NCBI RefSeq assembly: GCF_000247695.1
Contig: NW_004624843.1
Coordinates: forward strand, 1,195,299-1,259,298
Direction: 5' to 3'
Source: Heterocephalus glaber
Taxonomy: Eukaryota > Chordata > Mammalia > Rodentia > Bathyergidae
DNA length: 64,000 nt
Shown here: piece after piece, positions 1 to 12,883 of the stretch
Numbering within the stretch: the first letter of the stretch is position 1
How the letters are laid out: each line of letters opens with the position of its first letter
The notes under the pieces: generated by a model
The model's input: the letters and a program-made list of their open reading frames with translations, nothing else
The model's database searches: none
What the model was told of the DNA's origin: nothing
Made by a program: the position numbers and the translations under genes

Positions 1-265
1 AAAAGGCCTTTCCTGTGGGCTGGGAGCAGCGGGAGGGATGGTGGCCAGGAAGCCCCTTCCTCTGGACCAGGAGCAGTGGGACAGCAGCTCAGAAGCCCCT
101 ACCTCTGTGCCGGGAGCAGCAGGACTCAGTACCTTGGTCTGGTCGTCTGGTGTCCTCTTCGTCTTTGTAGTGTGGAACCAGGTGGCTGCCTGTCTGCAGT
201 GGGGTGATTGGGCATCTTCCATGTGACTCGGGACCCCGGTAGGGCGTGCACAGACCTGCCTGTCT
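1..265. repeat. GC-rich degenerate tandem repeat at the window edge
   Basis: Three imperfect units of about 43-48 bases can be aligned at roughly 1-48, 49-91 and 92-135. Each has a pyrimidine-rich CCTNTCCTCTG-like block followed by GGGAGCAG. A second motif, CTGCCTGTCTGCAG, occurs twice further on (about 187-200 and 258-271). The composition is far more GC-rich than the AT-rich DNA that follows. It could be a minisatellite or the end of a retroelement 5' region; the left end is cut by the window. Confidence 0.4.
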
Positions 266-271
266 GCAGCG

Positions 272-1790
272 GGCTAATTTTTAATGTTTTAGATAGAAGT
301 TTAGTTCCATCAATATTATTTTATTTTGCACTTCTTTGTTTTAAAATTTTTCAAAATAACAAATAACAGCTTTCTCTTTTATTTTGAATGGATTTTAAAT
401 ATTAAGGCAAGGTAATTTAGTACATTCAAAGGACTAGTACCAGTGCCAACAAATAGTTTTAAGTTGGAAAATATAAAAGAAAGCCTTATTTAAAGTAAAA
501 TGATATCCAACAATATAATAATATAATAAAAATTACTGTCAGTGGTGGAATACACAGTTTAATGAGATGCAAGAAAACCCCCTCAAAATCTTTATAGAAC
601 TACAAAATATACTTAAACACATCCTTGTGGATTTTGAAACTTGTTACTGTTGTTTTAGTTTTGCAATCTTTTCCTTGCAATATAAAAGCAAAAGCAATGC
701 AAACTCGTGCATAATTTGTAACAGGTGAACTGACAACGGCAGGTGACCCATCCCATTTCTGCCCCAGGGTGATCTGACCACCACCTTCCACCTAGGATCT
801 TGGTTGCACATATGGATGTCTACTCTAATTAGCAATGCTTCCCAAAAATTTTTAACTCTATTTCAATTTTCCCAAGGTTGAGTATTACTTATTTTTTTAT
901 AACTGGGAGCATTTAAAAATGATCAAAAAAAAAGAAGGTGAAAACAAAGGCAGTTCCTTTTCTCCCACATCAGCCTCTTCACTTTCTCTATTCAGTTTCC
1001 CCTCCTCTCACACACACATTTCAATTGACTCCAAAAACGAAGCCCAAGGGGGGTGGTTCAGGACCACGGAGAGCTCAAGGAAGGGGCCCTACCATTTGAG
1101 TCACTGGGTAGAAGAGATAGTTCTGGAATTGTTGCTTGACAGTGTTCATTTGAAGGACATTGCTTTAAAGAATAACAGTGGATTTGTGACTCTCTGAAGT
1201 TTGTGGAACTGATTTTTCTAGACATTTGGCCAGTGCTTTCTGAATTTTTCCTTTGAGTTTCATCTAATGACAGATGAGAAGACAGTGAAAGTAGTAGTCA
1301 AAAGTTGCCAGTGCAAAGTATATTTTGAAGTTGCATGTTTCTAGTTTGTTACCTTTTATAAGGTTTCACATTTTTGATAGCTCTAGTATGGATCAGTCCA
1401 CCATAGGAGAGATTTAAGTTGTAAAGAGCCAGCTGGGTTTAGAATGAATGTTTAGAAGAAATATGTGCAGGCTCTAGTCCTCCAGATGTCCATAATTTCC
1501 CTGGAACCTGCAGCTCATCTTTCAATTCTGTGAACTACTTGGAATCCTTTCTAAGTTGTCTGCTTCCCCGAACCTTTTAATTTTCCTTAAGCTAGTTTCA
1601 TCTGAGTTTAGTTTCTTGCAACTGAGTATATCCTACTAGTGTAGTTAGGTGGAATTTAGACAGAAAAATGAAAAGAATCTTAGAATAGACTACAAGATTA
1701 TAGGAAAGGAGACAGGAATGTGGCATGAGGTTTTCTGGAACAATAAGAAAACAGGCTTAAGAAAATGTAGTGGTTTATAAGGAATGTAGT
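272..1790. other. Intergenic stretch, nothing recognised
   Basis: AT-rich sequence with no repeat family I can name and no convincing coding potential. The open frames here (longest 92 codons) lack any recognisable domain. Confidence 0.5.
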
Positions 1791-1794
1791 TAAA

Positions 1795-2330
1795 CAACCT
1801 CTTTTACTACAATGGGGTAGGAGTATAAATTCTTTCAACCTCTTCAGAAGGCAGTTGAAGAGGAGTCACACAAATTTCAACTGCATATGCCATTTGACCC
1901 AGAAATTCTCTTTTGAGGAATGAATTCTATAGTAATTATCATATCAGAAAAATGTGTATTTATTAAAATGTTATTTTCCTATAAAAATGACTGAAAAGAA
2001 GCAATACAGAACTTGGTAAATAACTTATGCTACATTCACTTATTGAAATAACACATTGCCATTAAAGCTAATTCAGTAGATCTATATTTGCAAGGCATAA
2101 CTGTTCTCATATATATATATATATATATATATATTTAAAAGGATATGTACATTTTATATACTTTTAAATGTTTATGTAGGAAAATTCTACTAGGACATTA
2201 AGAAATTTTAGTAATGGGTTTCTCTGAGGAGAACTCACCCCCCAATATTCTCTTCTATATTTCTAAAAATCACATTCTTGAATTACTTGTTTAAACACTG
2301 TAATTAAATATAATTAAGGTATAGAAAAAT
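1795..2330 (+). mobile_element. Old L1 fragment
   Basis: The segment resembles the 3' part of an ancient L1 in sense orientation. It has a run reading 'catttgacccagaaattc', then an A-rich region with the usual 'acattgccattaaagc'-type motif. It is highly diverged and has no open frame. An (AT)n run interrupts it at 2109-2134. Confidence 0.45.
2109..2134. repeat. (AT)n microsatellite
   Basis: About 13 uninterrupted AT units, flanked by AT-rich sequence. Confidence 0.9.
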
Positions 2331-3043
2331 AAAAATTTTATGCATATATACACAGTTATTTCTTGCTTAGGAATTCTATGCAGGTACTGGTTTGAGCCCT
2401 CTTCATATACTATTTCGTTCAGTTCTCACAGCAACCTTATGAGGGAGACATCCTCAAGTTGCAGATGAGGCTGCTGTGGGTAAGGAAACAAATAGCAAAG
2501 ATACTCAGAGATTGAAGATGTCACAATTAATTCCAAACTCTGGTTTCAATGCCCTTGTGTTTAACCATTTGGGCCCTTGACCTGAGCTAACCTTGGTGGA
2601 ATACTTGCTCCTAAGAAGGGATTTCTGTGTATAAAAAATAAATTTTCCTTCCACACCATTTAGTAATAACATCCAATAAAAGATTGTCTTCATAATGGCT
2701 AGTCAAGTCAGTAAATAAACTTTTCTTTCTTTACCAGATGCTTAGACTTGATGTGTTGGTTCTCTTAAACTGACTGTTGAGCTCAATACCACCTCATACA
2801 TTTGCTTAGAGAACAATTTATAACAGGTTTTCCTCTCCAGTAATGGAAGCCACTCAATCAGGACAATGACAGAGTTAAACCTCACACTGGATAGATCACT
2901 CTGTAGTTTTGGAGGATGGATTTAGAAGAGAGGAGAGTCTATTGATATGAAAATTTGTTAGGTATTTACTCATCATTTAGCTTTTCAATCTTTTGCTATG
3001 AGTACTTGGATATCCTGTGAGCTGATTCATACAATGGCGATTA

Positions 3044-3145
3044 GGGCCGGGGATTTAGCTCAGTGGTTCTGGCGCCTGCCTCGCAAGCTCAAGGTCCCAA
3101 GTTCGATCCCCTGTACCAAAAAAAACAAAACAAAACAACAACACA
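3044..3145 (+). mobile_element. ID SINE (tRNA-derived)
   Basis: The body matches an ID element: A box TAGCTCAGTGG, B box GTTCGATCCC, then an A-rich tail. It is flanked by near-identical direct repeats reading 'acaatggcgat' and 'acagtggcgat', the target-site duplication of L1-driven insertion. Confidence 0.92.
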
Positions 3146-3146
3146 C

Positions 3147-6100
3147 ACAGTGGCGATGAGTTTAGCCTTATATCTGGATGGCCTTGGTTAAACCATCTCT
3201 GGCTCTTACTATCATTGTAAATGTGGACAGCTTATTTAACCATCTTCATGTCTCAAGTATCAATTACATAGATATGATAGCTCAAATTTTTATGAGGTCT
3301 TAAGTAGATAATAGTTGTTTTATCAGTATTCAATAAATATCAGCCATCACCATCATTACTGTTGTTGTCTTCAGCTGTGTCCTTTGATTGGGATCAGTCA
3401 ACTCTTCTCATATCCCCTGCTCCTTCACCCCCAACTCCACTGCATCTAGCAAGGCTTGGCATATAGCAGTGAGGGTCACAAAAGTTTCAACCTTAGAGAA
3501 GAGGTGAACCTCAACAGTTTGCCTCTCCTGTTAACCAATTTTATTTTTCTTAAATACCACCCTATGTACTTTATATTCACTTGTTCTTGGAGAGTACAGA
3601 ATATCAGCTAACTGTGATTTTTTAGGTGGACAACAAATATGAGTTGAATAAAATGAAATTTGTTAAGTAATCTTGTAGGCTTACAAACATGAATGCAGAT
3701 TTTGAAAATTGGGCTTATTTTTTTCGGTAATGAGCAACTGTTCACATGATCAGCTGGAAAAGTAACACAGGAAGTTCTGGTAGATAGAATAAAATGGAAA
3801 CTTTTGGCAGGGGTAGATCTATAGTTAGGATTATTTCAATAGGCCAAATGAGATCATGAGGATCTCAGGCTGACGGTGTAGAAATAAAGGGGAAGGAACA
3901 GGTGCAGAAAAAACTCAGAGAAGGAAATAATGGGCTGTGAAAACAGATTGGATGTTAGGGACAATGGTAAGAGAAAAGTCAAAGATGACTGGGATTTTAA
4001 TCTTGAGTGATTGGCTGACTGGGGAGATATTTAATCATCACTTTCACCATCCCCTATACTACATCCAACCTAGAGACTTTATTACTCACAGAAAGCAATA
4101 GTCTAAAGTCAGCGTTTTTGTGCCAGTTCCCTATCCCCGTGCCCCATGTCCACCAGGGTGACGCAGGTGGCTGAGGAGCACACAGAATGAAGCCCAGACC
4201 ATAGGCTCAGCAGGCAGCAAACACTGCACCAAGCCACAAATAAGCTGCCCATTATCACAGCTGTCCCCTGAGAAGGAGACAGTTCCTAGTAGTCATCCTT
4301 TGAATGCTTTGAGCTGCTTGCTTGTCTGTATAACCAGCTATAGCAGCTACTTGTTGTCAGCATGTGGATCGGCTTTCAGCCTGCCCACAAAGCAAGAATT
4401 TTCAGAAACTTTCCAGGGTGGATATCCTTTCCACCACCTAACCTAATTATTTTTTCTTCCCATATTTGTTATTCATGAACTCTAATTGTTGGTAACTTCA
4501 AGGTTATTGGTTTTCTTAATGTACTTTCCCATCTGTAATTGTGTGACAAGTTGATTTCTACAATGAGCATTGCTGAAATTGTTTTCAACTTCTAAAATAA
4601 TATTTTGTCATGAGCTATTTCTTAAAACAGGCTTTATGGAATCCTACTTTTTATCTGATTTTGGAGATTCTTTTTTTATAATAAGAATCAGTCCATCCAG
4701 TAATATGGTTATCCATTTCATCTAAACTTTAAAATGCATAGGATAATTTACTTCTTAATTTTTCTAGGTAACATAGAAGTATTTTGGAAAGTTTTCTATT
4801 TTATTAATTAAAGTATGTCAAGGATGATTGATTCATAGTAGATCACAAATTCTACCTACGTAAGGGAAGGCAAAAGTAAAGATTAGAGCTTGCAATAGCT
4901 TAAGCTATTTCTGGGAAGAGTCTAGTATAGAGGAAAAAGGGCTATTTGAAGAGCTATCACTATATTTGTTTCTAGTAAAACTGACTTTTTAGTCTTGTTC
5001 TTCAACAAATAGAAGGCCAAATTTTCCAGGAGTCCTTCAAAGTACAATTTTCAGGACTATGTTTGCCAAAGTTTAACTTTCATTTGTCTTTCAGTTATAT
5101 TCGAAGATCTCTTAGACATAAAAATAAACAGGAACAGTTTGGTATAGCAGACAAGAAAAGAGGCCATTTGTAGCTTTGGTTTTTTTAGTTTTTTGGAGGG
5201 TATTTTGTTTTTTGGTTTTTTTTTTTAAGTGAATGCCCCCACCCATTCTGTATCTCTAGTTTGTGACATGATTCTGATTGCACATCTATTTGTGTGCAAG
5301 TGGGGATGGCTTTGTCAAGGCATCTGGCTTCAGCTAGGAGCTGATTCAATAACATTCTGCTGACTTGCAGGCTACAAAGCCTCTGATAAGGGTCATCACA
5401 TCTGGCACCTGATTTGATGTCAGTAGCTAACCTTCTTTTCACCTTCCTCCCCATGGACTTCTTAACTTAGTATTTCTAAATGTATTATACACTGCCATCT
5501 TGCTGACTTAGACCAGGCAGTGACAAATTTAATGTTACTTCACCTCTGCTCAGATGAATTCCAGACCCATCACTGTGCTCAGAAACCCAATGGCATATTT
5601 AAATATTCTGAGCTACAAGGTATAGTGTGGAAATGGTGAAAAATGACAAGCTGTGCAAGAAATTATCAGTTCATTTTCTGGAGGTGGTTATCTCAGAGGT
5701 CACAAATTGCTTTTGTCTAAAGATACTTCCAATAGTTTAAGAAATGGCCCATTTATGATCTAGGCTAAGGGATGAATGATCTCTTAAACTATTTTCCATA
5801 TCCAAGATTCTATTGTTTACAGGATATGAACACAAAATAGAAAACACAGGGCTAATGCCTCTCCCTGACCTCCACGTTTTTAAAGGACAATTTGTATTTG
5901 GGCTCATCTTTCACTGAAGCAAAATAACAATTTACATTTCAATTGTGGATTTCTGTAGACACACTAAAATGTATAGTTCTTTGAACATGTCAGTCCAGCG
6001 GCATTTTCTGCAGCTAATGTTTCCATTGTCTAAAATGATGTGGCACATCATCTATACCACCTTCATGAGGCTATTTTTGTCTTCAGTAAGAGTATATCAT

Positions 6101-7003
6101 GAACTATACAGTCCTAATAAGCTTATTCCCTGAGTTTAAGAGCAGGCAAGATCAGAAGTTGTATTAAGTATTTGGGGATGGATTCATTTGTTCTATACCA
6201 TCCAATAATTTTTTGAGAGCTAAAGACTAGTCTAGTTATCGGCTTAACCAAAATACCTACTGGGTTAAAGTCAATGATTGTTCAGTTCAGTCACAGACAG
6301 TTGATCTGGTAAAACCAGCTGACAGTGTTCTAATTAATTCATTGTAATAGTCCACAAAAATTACTCACTGAGCACCAGTCAGGTACATTACATTAACACT
6401 CAGTAGGGAGCTGAGAGGAAATAACCCACTAAGGCATTAGCTAAATGAAGACATAAACTGAAACCATAAACTGAAGGCTAATGAGATAGACATTTGTCTT
6501 TATAAAGTATCAACCTGTAACTATGTAATTAAATAACCCAGATGCACAGTTGTGTTTGAGATCATCCAACCAAGCAGGGATCCAAAGGACTCAAAACTTA
6601 TTCCTCTTTATATTGAAGCTGTCTCTGCCTAGCAGAAGGGAGACATGGAATTACAGCAGGCAATGAAATGACCAGATTGCCTGTATATTTTTAATGGGAG
6701 AAACTCCATTAATATCTGTATCAGGATCATTGGGGACTTGGGAGTACTTGTTCAAAGTCAGTTTCCTAGGATCCATATGAGATCTAACAAATACAAATCA
6801 AGCATGTGCCTTTTTAAATAAGTTCTTCAGTTAATTTTGAAGTAGGTAGTGTACAATTCACACTTTTTGCTTTATAAGTTTTACATATAAATATGTAATA
6901 TACTTTATAGTTCTACATAGATCCCTATGCCTTTCTTGTTCATTTTGGTAAAGTACACTTAAGTGTATTTTTATGATTATATAAAAGTTAGTTTAGAGGT
7001 ATA
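3147..7003. other. Intergenic stretch with no clear feature
   Basis: Mostly unassigned AT-rich sequence. A weak MIR-like patch lies near 3200-3270. A T-rich block is at 5175-5226. No coding sequence is supported. Confidence 0.45.
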
Positions 7004-7185
7004 AGAGGGCCATACCTGTAATCCCAGCACTTGGGAGACTGAGGCAGGAGGGTCTCAACGAGTTGAGTTTGAGGCCAGCCTGGACTGCAGAGTGAGTTCA
7101 AGGCCAGTCTGAGCTATATAGTGAGAACAACAACAAAAAAAATCAAACAAAAAAAATCAAACAAAAAAAAAAGGAAAAGAAAAGA
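7004..7185 (+). mobile_element. B1 SINE with long A-rich tail
   Basis: 7SL-derived body with 'cctgtaatcccagcac' and 'gactgaggcaggagg'. The duplicated 'gagttNaaggccagNctg' segment is typical of rodent B1. The tail is a run of AAAATCAAAC-like units. Confidence 0.9.
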
Positions 7186-7229
7186 AATAATAATAAGATC
7201 ACTTTTAGGTATTATCTCTACTACTATTA

Positions 7230-7428
7230 CAGTGGACCCTTGACTTATGAACTAGATCGGTTCCAGAGGGCTGGTTGTAACTCAAGTTGATTGTAAGTAA
7301 ATACAGCTGAGATCTGGATATTTACCTGGGTACACACTATAGATAACAAGAGGCAGGTGAATTTTCCATTAACCTAGTTAACCCAAGTTGTTTGTATGTC
7401 AGGCCAGTCATAACTTGAGAGTCCACTG
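7230..7428. mobile_element. Non-autonomous Tc1/mariner-like DNA transposon
   Basis: A 199-base element begins CAGTGGAC and ends GTCCACTG, with imperfect inverted ends of about 22 bases. It is flanked on both sides by TA, the target duplication of the Tc1/mariner/pogo superfamily. It has no open frame, so it is a MITE-like deletion derivative. I do not assign a named family. Confidence 0.75.
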
Positions 7429-7559
7429 TATTTTTCTTATTTCCTTAAATTAGAAGTTGCATACTAGTAGGTGCTAGGTAGATGTGATTAATTAATTGGA
7501 TCAAACAATATTTTTTATTAGTTGCCAACATTAAACTTTAGAACATAATACATCATTTG

Positions 7560-7831
7560 AAATTTCAGTTCTTCTTTAAAACATTATGTGTGGGGAAATA
7601 ATCCAGGCACAGGAAAACAAGTACTCCATAGTCTCTCTCACATGCAGAAACTAAAATTTGACCTCAAAGTAGACTAGCAATTACTAGAGATTGGGAAGGA
7701 TGCGGGATATGACAGGGTGGAAGAAGGGTGGTTAGATATTTTCAATACATGTATACACATATAAAAATATCACTCTGAAGTTCATTTGTATGTACAATTA
7801 AAAAATGCTAATAAAAATAAAAACAAAAAAT
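7560..7831 (+). mobile_element. L1 3' end with A-rich tail
   Basis: A sense L1 3' region, including the 'ctctctcacatgcagaaact' type motif, a G-rich 3' UTR portion and a tail 'aataaaaataaaaacaaaaa'. It is truncated at its 5' side, with no open frame. Confidence 0.65.
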
Positions 7832-9957
7832 CAGATGATTTGAGAGCACTGGGCCTCAATTTCTTCAGGATCCCAGTCAGCTAAAATTAAAAACCCGCTG
7901 CCCTTTTCAATGGCCAGCTCACTGTAATCCCACAACTCCAGACCCTCTCCTTGACACCACGGCTAAGTGTCAGGTGCCATTTGTCACCATGAGGGTTCAG
8001 ATGCTGTTCTTCCATCCAGCCCACTTGACTCATTTGTATCACCTTCCCAGATCCTCTAGGAACTTGAGTTTATGACCCCTGTCTTAAGGGTACTTCAAAA
8101 CCAATTGCTTTTGAGCCTTATTTGATGATGAAGACAGATATTCTACATTCAGACTTGTTTTGCTACATTCTCCTGGGAGACCCTTACCATACTCCTGGGC
8201 AGAGTCTGGACTAATTCATTTCAAGAATGCTCATTAATCAACAGAGGGTCCAATCGGATTCACGTCTTTCTAAGAGGCTGCACAATTTGCCACATCTAAT
8301 TGATGTACATATTTTATTTTGTTTTCTACAGCAAAATTAAAGATGCTGCTTACAGAAACTATGCTCTGAACAGAAAATACAGTTGTTTGCAGTATTTTAC
8401 CATAAGAAAGTCATTTTTAAAACTACTCGAAAAAGTTCATCCTTGGGTAATTATGATGTGTCAGTGTAGGTTCATCAGTTGTAACAAATGTGCCACTCTG
8501 ATGGGGATGTTGAGGTCGTGCGTGTATGAGGAAACAGGGAATATATGGGAAATCTCTGTCCTCGCCTGAATTTTGCTGTGAATCTAAGAGTGCTCTGAAG
8601 CCATAAACATTCTAATATTTCATTTTAAATCAAACACATATGATTGAAAGAATATTCAATGAGTAGCATGTTCTATGTTTCTTTCATTTTATAAAATATA
8701 ATTTAAAACATGTCATATTATTTCTCAGTAGGGCTTTGAACACTAAACAACATGTTGCCTTTTGCCAAGATCCAATATAACCTGACACTGGAAAAATACT
8801 TTCCCTTTCTCATTTTTACTTTTTTGATTTATACACTGAAAATAGGTCTCAAGAAAATTCAAGGTAAAAAAACCTGTAAATAAAATATTGAGGTCTTGAG
8901 TTGGAAAACTACATGCTATAGTATTATTTTTCTCCTGTAATCCATCCAGGCCTCTATTTTAGCTCGTGCAAGCTGAAGATTTTAGGATAAATTCATGATG
9001 ACTTAGATTTGGGTTGCAAGTCTCTTACTTTTTGGCTGTGTGAACCTAACTAATCACCCTTTGCTTCACTTTTCTTTCTTTATCTGTAAAATAGAATAAT
9101 AATCCTACCTCATAGACCTACTAAGAAGACATATGTAGTTTGATGAATCAAATACATGGCTTGAGTTCCATAAATTATATCCTTTATTTTAAGTAGTGAG
9201 GGTAAATTTCTTTGTGTACTGAATCGTCTTTTCAAAGGACCCAAGGAAGAAAGTCCTTTAAAATGGAAGTAGCAAGCCCTGTTTGAGTTGTTCTCTAAAT
9301 CAGCTTTATTCACCTAACGAAAGAAAAGTCAAGTGTGTTAATTGTTCCATGACAGAGCATTGTTTAGGTTAATGCTTGGTCCTCATGCTTTACCTGAGAC
9401 CTCATCTCGCTTGTATTTCTCAGGAGCGTGCTTTGAAGAATTTCACAGAAAACAAACTATTTCTTTTTAAAATTAATTTTTATTTTTGAAAGTAAGATGG
9501 GAAAAACTATTAACACAGATCAAAAATGGGTTGTTTTAAAGTTAGTTGGCACATCAAAGAATAGTGTCGAAGGAATTGTTCATGCTCGTTTGGGGATACC
9601 TGCCTTCACTCGAGCTAGGTACATAGTTCAGGGATAGACATTTTGCCTAGAATGAAGCTCTGGGTTCAATTCCTAGAATGATCAAAAGAAATTTTTTTTG
9701 TTTTTAATTTTAAAAGGTTAAAGAAAAGGGTTTCTAACTGGTCCAGGAAGTTGAACAAATAGCACTTCTGTCCTGAATTATCCTTTGTGTTCTTCCTCTA
9801 GGTTTCTATTATCCTTATTTTCCCTGTCATCCAAGTTTTTACTTTTCCTCCCCAAAACAGAAAATTGAATATGAATGGTGGCACAGTTCATATTATGGTT
9901 AACACTTTTTAGCTCGTACTATGTACCAGTCACTGAAATATAAGTGGCTTTTTACCT
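7832..9957. other. Intergenic stretch with old SINE remnants
   Basis: A MIR-like segment in sense orientation lies at about 9000-9125 ('gctgtgtgaacctaactaa' followed by 'tatctgtaaaatagaata'). A worn ID-like segment lies at about 9618-9705 ('acatagttcagggatag' then 'ctgggttcaattcctag'). No gene is supported. Confidence 0.5.
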
Positions 9958-10400
9958 GTTGCATTAGCCAGGTTTTTGCCCCTGTGACCAAATACCCAAC
10001 AAAAACAACCGAAAGGAGAAAAAGGTTTATTTCGGCTCATGGCTTCAAAGGTTTCAGCTCATGGTCAGCTGGCTCCAAGGCAGATATATCAGGCCAGAAG
10101 GTCATGGCAGAGAAAAGCTATTCAACCCATGACAGCCAGAAACAGAGAGGGTTGGAAAAAGCCACAAGAGAGGAAGAGACCAGGGACAAGAATCTGCCCT
10201 TCCAGGCCTCATCCCCAGAGACCTACTTCCTCCAACCAGGTCCCACCTCCAAAGAGCACAGTCAGCTAGGAACTCATCGATGGATCACTCTGTTGATGAG
10301 TTTAGTGTGCCAGTGATCCAATCATCTTTGAAAACCTCCACCTTTGAACACAGGAGCCTGAGCGGGGGTAATGCATTCTGTAACATATTCCTTACATACA
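9958..10400 (-). mobile_element. MaLR-type LTR (solo)
   Basis: Read on the minus strand this is a rodent MaLR-like LTR. The plus strand has the typical antisense order 'ctgtgaccaaatacc', 'aaaggtttatttcgg' (antisense polyadenylation signal AATAAACC), 'cctacttcctccaacc' and 'ggtcccacctcc'. An open frame of 131 codons runs through it, but it is incidental. Confidence 0.7.
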
Positions 10401-10996
10401 TGAATCCTGATTTTAAAAAAACTCACAGGGAAAGAAATAACTACCTCATTTCTGTAGTTGGTTAGATCACCAAGTCTCAAAGGCTGTCTGGGACAGAAGC
10501 TTGGGGTGTTTGATCTCAAGGTGCTTATACCTGCAACAGTGATTAGTAGTGTTTTTTGTATTTATTAAAAGCAGCAAATGAACATTTAAAATTTTTTCCT
10601 ATTAAATTTAAAATGATTAATTTATTCTTTGCTTGAGTTATTTTCAGATTTGTTGACTTTGTTTAGCTGTGTGTTTTTTTCTTTTCTGTTCTCTTTTTGC
10701 CTAATGACTTATTGGGTCTCAATAGATCGAAAACCTCTTTCATTTTTGTAGTTATTATGTATTATTGCATAATTTAGGAGTTTTCTTTGTCCACAGCTAT
10801 GGTTCCTTCTGACAGACAATAGCACATGACATTTATTAAGTATTTGTGAATTGTATTTAACTTACTGACTACTTCTGGGTTTTATTTTCTTCATCCCAGA
10901 AACACGGCAAAGCTGCTTTTCCTGTTTTAAAAATACTATAGAAACTGTAATAAAATCTACATGAAAATTTAAATATTAAAAATTATGGAGAATCTG

Positions 10997-11072
10997 TGGC
11001 TAGAAGTGTAGCTCAGTTACAGCCCTTGCCTATCATGCCTGAGCCCCTGGGTTCTTTCTCTAGCATTGGAAA
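10997..11072 (+). mobile_element. Diverged ID-like SINE
   Basis: It keeps 'agtgtagctcagttacag', 'gcccttgcctatcatgcctgag' in outline, and a damaged B-box region 'ctgggttctttctctagc'. It is clearly older than the ID copies carrying the GATTTAGCTC core. Confidence 0.65.
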
Positions 11073-11107
11073 AAAATATGGTGATTTCTTAACTTTATCC
11101 CCAAACT

Positions 11108-11282
11108 CAACCAGGCATGGTGGCACATGCCTGTAATTCCATTACTCTAGAGGCTGAGGCAGGAGGATTACTGCTAGTTCCAGGCCACGTATGGTGGGCT
11201 ACACAGTGAGTTCAAGGCCAGCCTGAATTATGTAGTGAAACTGTCTCAGAAAATAGGGTCAAACAAACAAACAAATAAAAAC
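11108..11282 (+). mobile_element. B1 SINE
   Basis: 'ccaggcatggtggcacatg' at the 5' end, 'gaggctgaggcaggagg', 'gagttcaaggccagcctg', then an A-rich tail of CAAA units. Confidence 0.9.
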
Positions 11283-11449
11283 CCTCAAAGCTTTAGCTTT
11301 CCTTTGACTCAGCAACTCTTACTTCTAGTTACATTGTAATATGAAATTGTGTTCTTTAACTTTTTTTTAGCATACTATTTACTTTTTCATCTAAATTTTA
11401 GAACCCTAAAAATATTTAAATTGGAAGAGGCCTTAGAAATAATTTAATG

Positions 11450-11545
11450 TTATTCCATCATCTTACAGTTGAGAAAATTAAATTGCAGAGGCTTACTCAA
11501 GGCCACATAGCTTGTGGTAGAGCTGAAAACCACATTCTGTATACT
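11450..11545 (-). mobile_element. MIR SINE fragment
   Basis: The antisense MIR core is visible: 'cttacagttgagaaaatta' followed by 'actcaaggccacatagcttg' and 'ggtagagctgaaaacc'. The sequence is ancient and diverged. Confidence 0.55.
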
Positions 11546-11889
11546 TTCCAGTTTTATATGCTTTCTTGCTCATTGCATGCCAAGAACATTAGACAAAAAC
11601 TTCTATGAGGTCCACAAACTGATTAATAGCAATATGTGACAATAATTTCTACCACAGCTTATTATCCATACCTCTTCCCCCTCTTTTCATTTTGTGATAA
11701 TTTATTTCCCCATGCAATTGATTAATTTTAAAGCTCTGGGCTATTGTTTCATCAAATAAATTTAATTTAATTATTAATTTAATTTAATTGTTAAATAAAT
11801 TTAATTTAAGTATTTGTTCTTTTGTGCACAGGAAGAAAGAAATGTTTAAGAGTCATATTGGCAGTTCAACTTTAAAGGTCAGTTAGGGT

Positions 11890-12239
11890 CTCAATGTTTG
11901 CGACTCTGCAAAACTCATATATTGAAATCTCATCCCCAGTGTGTTGGCAATCAGAGGTAGAGAGACTGGCAGGTGACTGGGTCATGAAGGATGGGGTTAC
12001 TCCCCTTATAATAAGTGGCCTAGTGAGCTTGTTTGTCCTCTTCTTGCTCTTCCACTATCTGAGCACACAGTGAGAAGATGCCGTCTTTGGTACAGTGAGC
12101 TCTCCCCAGATATCAGATCTGCTGTAACCTTGATGTTGGATTTTCCACCTTTCAGAAACATAAGCAGTCCATTTCTGTTGTTTAGAAATTACCCAGTCTA
12201 ACACATTTTTCTTATACTCCCCCAAATGGACTGATACAG
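11890..12239 (+). mobile_element. MLT1/MST-type MaLR solo LTR
   Basis: A sense MaLR LTR with the family landmarks in order: 'aaactcatatattgaaatc', 'tccccagtgtgttggcaat', 'gactgggtcatgaagg', 'tccactatctgagcacacag', 'ttctgttgtttagaaatta', 'cccagtctaacacattt', 'aaatggactgatacag'. It lies just upstream of, and opposite in orientation to, a larger MaLR copy. Confidence 0.85.
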
Positions 12240-12506
12240 TCAATTTGCATTTTATTTTTCAAAAATCTTTTGATCTACTTAATATTTGGATATATATCCT
12301 AGGGCAGCTGTCAACTGAGCCCCAGGGTACTTGGATGTTGGAAACTTAACATGTATAGAGTAGTGAACTAAATTTACCCCAGAAATTTAAGATCAATGCT
12401 TTTTCGTTAAAAAAAATCCTTGTTCTTTTTAGAAAATATATACTGGAGAGGCATCTTGTTTGCAATATATATTAAAATGAATCAGAAAAATACCTATACA
12501 TATAGC

Positions 12507-12883
12507 TGTCTGTTTTATGCTCCTATAACAAAATGCTATAGACTGTGTAATTTAAAATGAAGAGAAAATTATTTGGTCTTACTTGCAGAAGCTAGGAAGT
12601 CCAAGACTGAGGGACTGCATCTTACTGCATCACAACATGGAAGGAGGCATCTCATAGGTGAAGAGACAATAAGAAAGGGCAAATAGGGGCTGGTGTCAAT
12701 TGTATAAACAACGATTCATTCCTGAGATGATAAACCCAAACCCAAGATAACACCATTAGTCCATTCATGATGGTGCAGCCCACATGACCTGAACACTTCC
12801 CAGCAGGCTCTACCTCCAAATACTGTTGCATTCTGGATAAGTTTCCAGCATATGAACCTTGGGGGAACCACATTCAGCTATAG
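12507..12883 (-). mobile_element. 3' LTR of a MaLR provirus
   Basis: Antisense MaLR LTR: 'ctcctataacaaaatgctat', 'agactgtgtaattta', 'ggaagtccaagactgag', then 'ccattcatgatggtgcagcc', 'ggctctacctccaaatactg' and 'tatgaaccttgggggaacca' at the end. It pairs with the LTR at 14091-14482. Confidence 0.8.

Noticed and set aside
3044..3120. Possible tRNA gene
   Set aside because: A and B boxes are present, but the cloverleaf is incomplete and the A-rich tail with flanking duplications shows it is an ID SINE. The same applies to the other ID copies.
9921..10316. Plus-strand open frame of 131 codons
   Set aside because: It lies almost wholly in an antisense MaLR LTR and resembles no protein.
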